A stretch of 64,000 nt of DNA from DASYXZ01 sp035946625. GTDB lineage: Bacteria; Acidobacteriota; Terriglobia; UBA7540. Numbering within the stretch: the first letter of the stretch is position 1; each line of letters begins with the position of its first letter. Position numbers and translations under genes: made by a program. The notes beneath the pieces are model-generated. The model saw nothing but the letters and a program-made list of their open reading frames with translations. It was not told where the DNA came from and did not search any database. Location of the stretch: the NCBI GenBank assembly GCA_035946625.1, contig DASYZE010000001.1, positions 24,509-88,508 of the forward strand. Direction: 5' to 3'. Below, in pieces: positions 8,990 to 15,881 of the stretch.

Positions 8990-9194
8990 CGCCTTCAAGA
9001 AAGTGGTCACGCTGGACGCTCGAATCAGCGAATTGTCGAAGGTCGTGGACGCTGTCTCTCAGCGGCTGGAGAATACTACGGACAAGCTGGCCGCGAGACT
9101 CGAAAGCCACGCCGAACGCCTAGCGCGCCTGGAAGGAAAATTCGAGTTGCTGGAAACCTCCCTGGGTTCCCGCCCGCGCAGGCCGCCGAGATGA
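8964..9194 (+). CDS. Small coiled-coil protein, partner of the preceding gene
   Basis: The ATG at 8964 starts a 76-residue protein (MSLTQSTFDAFKKVVTLDAR...) that overlaps the previous gene in another frame. Almost the whole length is predicted helix with heptad-like spacing (ISELSKVVDAVSQRLENTTDKL...LARLEGKFELLE), ending in a basic tail (RPRRPPR). It has no catalytic residues and no membrane segment. With the upstream protein, which also ends in a charged helix, it may form a heteromeric complex. No named family was recognised. Confidence 0.6.
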   Translation: MSLTQSTFDAFKKVVTLDARISELSKVVDAVSQRLENTTDKLAARLESHAERLARLEGKFELLETSLGSRPRRPPR

Positions 9195-9235
9195 AATGAC
9201 TCTCACCCCGTTCTGACTTTCCGATTTGCCAATTC

Positions 9236-10405
9236 CTATTTATATGCCGGAACGCCTGTCACGCGCTCGCCGATGATAAGTGTATGGATATTGTGTGTGC
9301 CTTCGTAGGTGATCACCGATTCCAGATTGCACATGTGCCGGAAGATGGGATATTCGTCCGCCACGCCGTTGGCGCCCAGAATGTCGCGTGCGGCGCGGGC
9401 AACATCGAGCGCAATCTTCACGTTGTTGCGCTTGAGCATAGAGACGTGGGCATGGTCGGCCCGGCCCTTATCTTTCAGCCGGCCCACCTGCAAAGCCAGC
9501 AACTGCGCTTTGGTGATTTCCGTAATCATGTCGGCAAATTTCGCCTGAACCAATTGATGCGTGGCGATGGGCTTGTCGTCAAACTGTTTACGAATCTTTG
9601 CATATTCCAACGATTCGTTATAACACGCCATGGCGGCGCCAATCACCCCCCAACCGATTCCATAGCGCGCCTGGGTGAGGCAACTGAGGGGGCCTTTCAT
9701 CCCCTGTGCCCCGGGCAACATGCACGAGGCGGGCACGCGAACGTCCTGAAGCGACAGGCTGCTGGTGACCGAAGCGCGCAATGACATTTTGCCTTTGATG
9801 TCTTTGGAGGAGTAGCCCGGCGTCCCGCGCTCGACGAGGAATCCGCGCACGCCTTCTTCCGCGCGCGCCCATACCAGTGCGACGTCTGCAATCGTTCCGG
9901 AAGTTATCCAGGTTTTTTCGCCGTTCAAAATGTAATGGTCGCCGTCTTTCACGGCGCGCGTGCGCATGCCGGCCGGATTCGACCCGAAATCAGGCTCGGT
10001 AAGACCAAAACAACCCAGCGCTTTGCCCTGGGCCATGGCGGGCAGCCAGCGATTTTTCTGTTCTTCCGAACCATATTGCTTGATTGGGTACATCACCAGT
10101 GCCCCTTGCACGGAAACAAAACTGCGCAGCCCGCTGTCGCCGCGCTCGAGCTCCTGCATGATGAGCCCATATTCTACATTCGACATGCCGGCGCAGCCGT
10201 AACCTTCCATGTTGGCGCCAAAGAGCCCGAGCCCCGCCATCACGGGTACCAGGTGCTTGGGAAATTTTCCTTCCCGGCTCCATTCCTCGATGTGCGGGAT
10301 CACTTCCTTTTCCACAAATTCGCGCACCGTCTGTCGCACGAGTCTTTCCTGGTCGCTCAACAGCGAATCAATTCCAATGTAATCAACGCCGCGAAATTGA
10401 AACAT
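9236..10405 (-). CDS. Acyl-CoA dehydrogenase, glutaryl-CoA dehydrogenase type
   Basis: This 389-residue flavoprotein belongs to the acyl-CoA dehydrogenase family: N-terminal helical domain to about residue 130, a beta domain containing CFGLTEPDFGSNPAGM and NGEKTWITSG, and a C-terminal helical domain with the catalytic base Glu368 in VITYEGTHNIHTLI. The SGLRSFVSVQG segment, the short SLLSDQERLVRQTVREF start and the ILGANGVADEYPIFRHM region are typical of glutaryl-CoA dehydrogenases, which oxidise and decarboxylate glutaryl-CoA to crotonyl-CoA in lysine and tryptophan breakdown. It stands alone, divergent from selD. Substrate is inferred from similarity; another short-chain acyl-CoA cannot be excluded. 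Confidence 0.88.
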   Translation of the reverse strand: MFQFRGVDYIGIDSLLSDQERLVRQTVREFVEKEVIPHIEEWSREGKFPKHLVPVMAGLGLFGANMEGYGCAGMSNVEYGLIMQELERGDSGLRSFVSVQGALVMYPIKQYGSEEQKNRWLPAMAQGKALGCFGLTEPDFGSNPAGMRTRAVKDGDHYILNGEKTWITSGTIADVALVWARAEEGVRGFLVERGTPGYSSKDIKGKMSLRASVTSSLSLQDVRVPASCMLPGAQGMKGPLSCLTQARYGIGWGVIGAAMACYNESLEYAKIRKQFDDKPIATHQLVQAKFADMITEITKAQLLALQVGRLKDKGRADHAHVSMLKRNNVKIALDVARAARDILGANGVADEYPIFRHMCNLESVITYEGTHNIHTLIIGERVTGVPAYK

Positions 10406-10569
10406 GAAGGCCCCCGAAATTCATTGAGTGAATTGGAGATTGAATCATTGGGCCATTGTATCAATGAATTCGGCTAAAAGCCGTCCGTTGTCAGTTGTAC
10501 GTCGTACTCTCTCCAGGGCTGGTGTGGGTTGGGAGGGCCAGGTTGGCGTGGTGCAATGAATTCTTTCAA

Positions 10570-10604
10570 CTGACAACTGACTACTGACAACTGACTACTG
10601 ACAA
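10570..10604. repeat. 14-bp tandem repeat upstream of selD
   Basis: The unit CTGACAACTGACTA is repeated twice exactly, followed by a partial third copy. It is related to the CAGT-type tract at 7311-7352 and overlaps where the -35 element of the selD promoter would be. Confidence 0.75.
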
Positions 10605-10613
10605 ACATTCGCA

Positions 10614-10619
10614 TATAAT
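10614..10619 (+). promoter_or_regulatory. -10 element of selD, suggesting a leaderless transcript
   Basis: A perfect TATAAT ends only 7 bases before the selD ATG at 10627. Transcription would then begin at or next to the start codon. No Shine-Dalgarno sequence is present, which fits a leaderless mRNA. The -35 match (CTGACT, within the tandem repeat) is only moderate. Confidence 0.5.
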
Positions 10620-10626
10620 CGGGACC

Positions 10627-11670
10627 ATGACTGACGAACGCGAGCGCCTGACGGCGATGGTAAAAGCGGCGGGTTGAGCGGCCAAGTTGAGTCCAAGGTT
10701 GTTGGACTCGGTGCTCAGCAAGCTGCCCCAACAATCCGACCCGCACGTCCTGATCGGCTATGATACCGCCGACGACGCCGGAGTGTATCAACTCGCGCCC
10801 GACCTGGCGCTGGTACAGACGGTGGATTTTTTTACGCCCATCGTGGACGATCCTTACACCTTCGGGCAAATTGCCGCCGCCAATTCGCTCAGCGACGTCT
10901 ACGCCATGGGCGGTCGGCCGATTTCGGCGCTTTCCATTGTCGGCTTTCCCCAGACGGGGCGTGACATTTCCATTCTGGAGCGCATCCTTCAGGGCGGACT
11001 ATCGAAAATGCAGGAAGCCGGCTGCGCGGTAATCGGCGGGCATTCGATTGGGGACGACGAAATTAAATTTGGCTACGCCGTCACCGGCCTGGTGAATCCT
11101 GCCCGGGTGCTGTCGAATGCCGGAGCGCGGCCCGGCGACCACCTGGTGCTCACCAAACAAATTGGCACCGGCGTCATTTCCACCGCCCTCAAAAGCAACG
11201 CCGCCAGCGATGCGGCAGTACGCGCCACAGTCAATTCCATGTCCACCCTCAACCGTGGGGCGAGTGAGACCGCTTTGCAATTCTCCGTTCACGCCGCGAC
11301 CGACATCACTGGTTTTGGATTTCTCGGCCACGCGCGTGGCATGGCGGCAGCCAGCCGCGTCAGCATGGTCATCGATCATGGTCGGATTGAATTTCTGCCC
11401 GAGGCGCGCGAGCTCGCGCGCCGCAATTTCCTGCCTGGCGGGTTGAAGCGGAATATCGAGTTCATCAGCGTTTGTGTTGAGTTTGAGGACACCGTCCCGG
11501 AGGATATTCGCAACCTACTTTACGATCCGCAAACCTCCGGCGGCCTGCTGCTGGCCGTCAGCGGCGACGATGCCGCCCGGTTGGTGGACCGTCTGCTCGG
11601 GAATCAAGTCCCCGCGCGGGATATCGGGGAAGTCATTGAGAAAAGCAAACCTCTGCTGCGAGTTCAATAA
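10627..11670 (+). CDS. selD: Selenide, water dikinase with in-frame UGA selenocysteine
   Basis: SelD makes selenophosphate from selenide and ATP, the selenium donor for selenocysteine and 2-selenouridine. The frame starts at the ATG at 10627 (MTDERERLTAMVKAAG), meets a TGA at 10675-10677 as codon 17, and continues AAKLSPRLLDSVLSKLP. The family's catalytic position reads G-C/U-AAKL, so the TGA stands exactly where Cys or selenocysteine is required. An SECIS-like hairpin follows at the correct distance. Downstream are the ATP-binding and metal-binding parts (GYDTADDAGVY, VDFFTPIVDDPYTFGQIAAANSLSDVYAMGG, GGHSIGDDEIKFGYAVTG, ATDITGFGFLGHA, YDPQTSGGLL). Total 347 residues, the usual length. selA, selB and selC are not in the window and must lie elsewhere. 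Confidence 0.92.
10689..10709 (+). promoter_or_regulatory. Bacterial SECIS-like hairpin in selD
   Basis: The bases GAGTCCAA (10689-10696) and TTGGACTC (10702-10709) pair perfectly over 8 bp around the 5-base loop GGTTG. The stem begins 11 bases after the UGA, the spacing known for the SelB-binding mRNA hairpin of bacterial selenoprotein genes, and the loop has the G/U content SelB recognises. Confidence 0.8.
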
Positions 11671-11766
11671 AAAGGGTGCGGTTGGCAATCCCGCTCGACT
11701 GGATTTGCGCTCCGGGGTTGTCCCAATAATACTGCCACGCCCTCGCATGATATCGAACGCGATCTT

Positions 11767-12234
11767 ATGATGGTCATTGACAGCGTAAAAACACCGAAGC
11801 ACCTTGATATCGCGCGCGCGCTTTTCCGCGAGTACGCCGATTCGCTGGGCTTTGATCTTTCCTTTCAGAATTTCGAGCAGGAGCTAAGGGAACTGCCCGG
11901 TGATTACGCCCCGCCCGGCGGCCGATTGTATCTTGCCTTTGAGAAGGGCCGCCCCGCGGGGTGCATCGCCTTAAGAAGATTATCGGATGAGGATTGCGAG
12001 ATGAAAAGGTTTTATGTTTGCCCGCTTTTCCGCGGCAAGGGTTTGGGGAAACGGCTGGCGACACTGGTGATGGGTGAGGCGCGGGAGATTGGATACAAGC
12101 GCATCCTGCTCGATACGGTTCCGGCGATGAAGCGCGCCATCAGACTCTACCGCGCCCTTGGGTTTAAGCCCATCCCGGCCTATCGCAGGAACCCGGTTCC
12201 CGGCGCCTCTTTCATGGAACTGGTTCTCGATTGA
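11767..12234 (+). CDS. GNAT-family N-acetyltransferase
   Basis: This 155-residue protein is a single GCN5-related N-acetyltransferase domain. The acetyl-CoA-binding motif A is clear (KRFYVCPLFRGKGLGKRLATLVMGEAR, with R-G-K-G-L-G forming the pyrophosphate loop), followed by motif B (ILLDTVPAMKRAIRLYRALGFKPIPAYRRNP). The N-terminus (ALFREYADSLGFDLSFQNFEQEL) matches the subgroup that acetylates small molecules or amino acids. It lies about 100 bases after selD on the same strand, but nothing links the two. The substrate is unknown. Confidence 0.85.
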   Translation: MMVIDSVKTPKHLDIARALFREYADSLGFDLSFQNFEQELRELPGDYAPPGGRLYLAFEKGRPAGCIALRRLSDEDCEMKRFYVCPLFRGKGLGKRLATLVMGEAREIGYKRILLDTVPAMKRAIRLYRALGFKPIPAYRRNPVPGASFMELVLD

Positions 12235-12380
12235 GCGCCGCGCGGGTGTACTATATGCAGGACCGAACCGCCTGCTTGATCTGCAATTGAATAATTTCGG
12301 GAAGAACTTATGGATCATTTTCCTTTTATGGCATGAATGGACACAGAATCTGTGAACTCAATAATGAGGGGGGCAGGGTC

Positions 12381-13931
12381 ATGAAGAATCAAAATAAGTT
12401 TGTTGGCAGTCCGGAACAACGGGTTAACCGGCGCAAGTTTCTGAGTGGCGCCGCCACCACCTTGGCGGGCCTCACCATTGTGCCGCGTCATGTGCTGGGC
12501 GGCGCGGGGTACGTGGCGCCCAGCGATAAAGTGAACATCGGCTTCATCGGCGTGGGCGCGCAGGGCTTGCGCGTGATGCTCGAATTTCTGAAGGAGCCGG
12601 ACGTGCAGGGCGTCGCGGTCTGCGATGTGAACCAGGGCAGCGACGATTATCCCCAGTGGGCGCAACACGAGTTTCGCGATTCGGTGCGGAAACTGATCGG
12701 GACGGACACGGGTTGGGACTGGCTCAGCCCCGAGAAGCCCATTCAGTTGACGCCTTCGCTGAAGGTAACCGGCGGCGTGGCCGGCCGCGACGCCTGCCAG
12801 AAAATTGTGGATGGTTACAACGGCGCGCAGAAACGCTCCGGCCAGGCGCGCGGCTGCGCCGCCTACAACGATTTCCGTGAGTTGCTGGAAAAAGAAAAGG
12901 GCGTGGACGCGGTGGTGGTGTGTACCACGGACAATCTGCACGCGGCAGTTTCCGCCGCGGCCATGAAGAAGGGCAAACACGTTTTTTGCCAGAAGCCCAT
13001 GACCCACACGATTTATGAGGCCCGTCGCATTGCGGAAATCGCCCGCCAGACGGGTGTGGCCACCCAGGTGGCGGTCGGCAACCAGGCTTCCGAATCGACC
13101 CGCCAGTTGTGCGAGTGGATTTGGGCCGGCGCCATCGGCCCCGTGCGCCAGGTCGAAAACTGGTCGAGCCGCCCGTTCTGGCCGCAGGGCATCGACCGCC
13201 CCACGGAAACTCAACCCGTGCCCGAGGGTCTCGATTGGGACCTCTGGCTCGGCCCCGCCCCCACCCGGCCGTTCAATCACGCTTATCTGCCCTTTGTCTG
13301 GCGCGGCTGGTACGACTTTGGCTGCGGCTCGCTCGGCGACATGGGGTGCTACAGCTTTGACACCATCTTCCGCGTGCTGAAACTTGAGGCCCCCACCAGC
13401 GTCGAGGCTAGTTCCACCGAGCGCCATCCGGAGACTTATCCCCTGGGCTGCATCGTACGCTTCAACTTCCCCGCGCGCGGGGATATGCCGCCGGTCAAAC
13501 TGAATTGGTACGATGGCGGCTTGCTGCCCGCCCGGCCCGAAGAAATGGACGAACATCAGTCCATGCAGGGAGAGCAGAACGAGGGACTGCTGTTCATCGG
13601 TGACCAAGGAAAAATCCTCTGCGGCTTTGAAGGCCAGCATCCCAAACTGATTCCTGCTTCCGCCATGGCCGCTTTCCAGCCTCCCCCAAAAACCCTGCCG
13701 CGTTCGCCCGGCAACGATCGCGAATGGCTCGATGCCTGCAAGGGTGGCAAGACGAAGCCCGGCGCCAACTTCGAGTTTTCCGGCATGGTCACGGAGTCCC
13801 TCCAAATGGCCAACGTCGCCACCCGCGTGGGAAGTAGGCTCGAATGGGACCGCCCCAACCTTAAGGTAACTAATGACGCGGCGGCCCAGGCTTTCGTCAG
13901 CCCCGAACGCCGCGACGGTTGGGAACTTTAA
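12381..13931 (+). CDS. Tat-exported Gfo/Idh/MocA-family oxidoreductase
   Basis: The ATG at 12381 (after GGGGGGCAGGGTC) gives a 516-residue protein starting MKNQNKF..., with a twin-arginine signal NRRKFLSGAATTLAG. The mature protein begins a Rossmann fold (VNIGFIGVGAQGLRVM), includes VVVCTTDNLHA and the conserved EKP-like catalytic segment as VFCQKPMTHTIYEARRI, followed by QVAVGNQ. The C-terminal domain has ...YDFGCGSLGDMGCYSFDTIF. This family uses NAD(P) for oxidation or epimerisation of sugars, and periplasmic Tat-dependent members are abundant in Acidobacteriota and Planctomycetota; some act as retaining glycosidases by an oxidation mechanism. The in-frame ATG at 12333 would put 16 residues before the Tat signal and is less likely. 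Confidence 0.9.
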   Translation: MKNQNKFVGSPEQRVNRRKFLSGAATTLAGLTIVPRHVLGGAGYVAPSDKVNIGFIGVGAQGLRVMLEFLKEPDVQGVAVCDVNQGSDDYPQWAQHEFRDSVRKLIGTDTGWDWLSPEKPIQLTPSLKVTGGVAGRDACQKIVDGYNGAQKRSGQARGCAAYNDFRELLEKEKGVDAVVVCTTDNLHAAVSAAAMKKGKHVFCQKPMTHTIYEARRIAEIARQTGVATQVAVGNQASESTRQLCEWIWAGAIGPVRQVENWSSRPFWPQGIDRPTETQPVPEGLDWDLWLGPAPTRPFNHAYLPFVWRGWYDFGCGSLGDMGCYSFDTIFRVLKLEAPTSVEASSTERHPETYPLGCIVRFNFPARGDMPPVKLNWYDGGLLPARPEEMDEHQSMQGEQNEGLLFIGDQGKILCGFEGQHPKLIPASAMAAFQPPPKTLPRSPGNDREWLDACKGGKTKPGANFEFSGMVTESLQMANVATRVGSRLEWDRPNLKVTNDAAAQAFVSPERRDGWEL

Positions 13932-14141
13932 CGGCTTGGGCGACCGAACCTGCCGCGCTTGGCCATGGCCACCGGAAGGCGGAGTTGGCTCGCAGGAAGT
14001 TGTGGGCCTCGGCTCGCCCGAAACCACAGTGGGGATTGATCTTTGGATCGCGCAACTTCGTCCCGAGCCTACCAGCGGGAAGTGGAGATTGGTGCCGCCC
14101 GCCGTTTGACATTGAACCGCCGCGCGGACCTTGCGATGTCT

Positions 14142-15593
14142 TTACTTCCCTGAAGTCAACCGGTAGAGCGCGCAAGCGTGCGCCTGAAGCGTTAATTTGA
14201 AGGAGCTTTCCGAGCCCAGGTCCTTGTGCTCCCAGAGGTCGCGCACCTCATACATCTTGCCCGCCGCCAACCCGACCTCGTTCCAGGGAAGGTGGATGCT
14301 CTGTGGTGTCTCGCCCCTATTGAAGATCGCCAGATAAATGCCCCTTCCGTCGTCCGGACGCGCCGACCAGATCACCGTGCCGTTGGTCACAATCAACGGC
14401 CGGTTGGCGGTCGAATGCTGATTCACGGCGATCACTTCCGCGTTGGTCAGCAGCGCGGTGGTCCATTCATCGTTCTGCGTCAGGTTGCCGCCGAAGATCA
14501 GCGGCGAGCGGATGATGGACCAAAAAGTGAGCAGCGTGCGCTGCTCGTCATGCGTCAAGCGCGTCTGGCGCGCCCGCCCCAGGCCCGGGCGCGGGCCGAT
14601 GAAACCGATGGGCAGCATGTCGGCGTCCGGCCAGTGGCCCGGCCCGGCGTAGGGCACCCAGCCGGTTGCCGTCGCCATTTGCCCGTACAAAGTTTGCGTC
14701 CAATTATCGTCGTGGCTCTTAGCGTGGTCCCAGTAATCCCAAAAGTCATCGGAAATGCGCCACATCTGGGCATACTTGCGCACATTCTCCGCGTTGGCCA
14801 GCGAAGTCGGCCCTGGCGATAAACTGAGCACGATGGGCCGGCCCGCTTTCTTTAGCGCGGCGCTGATCTGGCGAATCTCGCTTTCCTTGTAAGGGCGGCT
14901 GGAAATGCAATCGACCTTGATGAAGTCCAGGCCCCAACCGGCGTAAAGCCGCGCCACGGAGTCATAGTAGGCTTGCCCCGCCGCGTTGTCCTTAACGCCG
15001 AAATTGTCGGAGTTCCACGGGCAGGTGTCGGAAGGGTCGCCCGCGTCGGCGGCGTGAAAGGGCGAGTTGGCAATGGGCAGATTTTTCGCAACCGCTTCCC
15101 GCGATATCCCTCGAATGATGTGAAGCCCAAATTTCAAGCCAAGCGAATGAACGTAGTCGGCCAGCGGCTTGAACCCCGCGCCGCCTGCCGCCGACGGAAA
15201 GCGATTGGTTGCGGGCATGTACCGGCTGGCACCATCCAGGTTGTATTGCCACGCCGGCTTGCCTCCGCTTTCCGGGTTCTGGAGAAACCACCCTTCGTCC
15301 ACCACCGCATACTGCCAGCCGAACTGCTTCAGATGTTTTGCCATCCATTCCGCGTTGGCCTTAAACTCCTGCTCATTGATGGACAAGCCATACGAATCCC
15401 AACTGTTCCACCCCATGGGCGGCGTCGTCGCCAAACGATCGGACTTAGCGCGCGCCGATCCGGATTTAGCCGCCGCGGTAGAGTGCCGCGCGCCCCGCGA
15501 TGCTGTAAGCGCAACCCGCCCCGTCGCCAGCAGGAAAACCATGCAGCCCACGAAGGCGGGAATGTTAGTCCCCCAATTGCCCCGTACTCTCAT
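14142..15593 (-). CDS. Secreted alpha-galactosidase, GH27 family
   Basis: The ATG at 15593 follows GAGGGGG and opens a signal peptide (NIPAFVGCMVFLLATGRVALT). The 483-residue protein has the GH27 start TPPMGWNSWDSYG, then VDEGWF, LGLKFGLHI, the nucleophile segment DFIKVDCIS (Asp near residue 225) and the acid/base region RISDDFWDYWDH (near 281), followed by GPGHWPDADMLPIG. The last 100 residues form the usual C-terminal beta-sandwich. It would release alpha-linked galactose (or N-acetylgalactosamine) from glycans outside the cytoplasm. It is divergent from the restriction enzyme gene. Confidence 0.93.
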   Translation of the reverse strand: MRVRGNWGTNIPAFVGCMVFLLATGRVALTASRGARHSTAAAKSGSARAKSDRLATTPPMGWNSWDSYGLSINEQEFKANAEWMAKHLKQFGWQYAVVDEGWFLQNPESGGKPAWQYNLDGASRYMPATNRFPSAAGGAGFKPLADYVHSLGLKFGLHIIRGISREAVAKNLPIANSPFHAADAGDPSDTCPWNSDNFGVKDNAAGQAYYDSVARLYAGWGLDFIKVDCISSRPYKESEIRQISAALKKAGRPIVLSLSPGPTSLANAENVRKYAQMWRISDDFWDYWDHAKSHDDNWTQTLYGQMATATGWVPYAGPGHWPDADMLPIGFIGPRPGLGRARQTRLTHDEQRTLLTFWSIIRSPLIFGGNLTQNDEWTTALLTNAEVIAVNQHSTANRPLIVTNGTVIWSARPDDGRGIYLAIFNRGETPQSIHLPWNEVGLAAGKMYEVRDLWEHKDLGSESSFKLTLQAHACALYRLTSGK

Positions 15594-15712
15594 ATTTTCG
15601 CCCCCTCGCGGGAAAAATATACACCCAAATTTCAGTGCCTCTGCCGAAATATTGATTGAGTTGACGTCCAACCGGAAGCTCGTACTTGCCGGAAAAGGCG
15701 GGAGCTTTACTG

Positions 15713-15761
15713 CCGCACTCCAAGGCCCCCGACGGCGGGCGGAGCCCGCCTTGGAGTGCGG
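15713..15761. repeat. Perfect 14-bp inverted repeat between divergent genes
   Basis: CCGCACTCCAAGGC (15713-15726) and its exact complement (15748-15761) flank a G+C-rich 21-base spacer. It lies between two divergently read genes, so it cannot be a 3' terminator for either. It is best read as a dispersed palindromic (REP-like) repeat. Confidence 0.6.
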
Positions 15762-15881
15762 TATCCGTCAGCCGACGGACAGCTACCGCCTTCGACTCAC
15801 GGAATGCAGCAGTAGGGGCATCCCCTCGTGGGTGCCCACGCCAATAATGCGCTTGTCTTGACTACCTGCTATCATCCACCC

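Noticed and set aside
12315..14027. 570-codon open frame on the minus strand
   Set aside because: It is the shadow of the Gfo/Idh oxidoreductase gene, whose product has clear family motifs.
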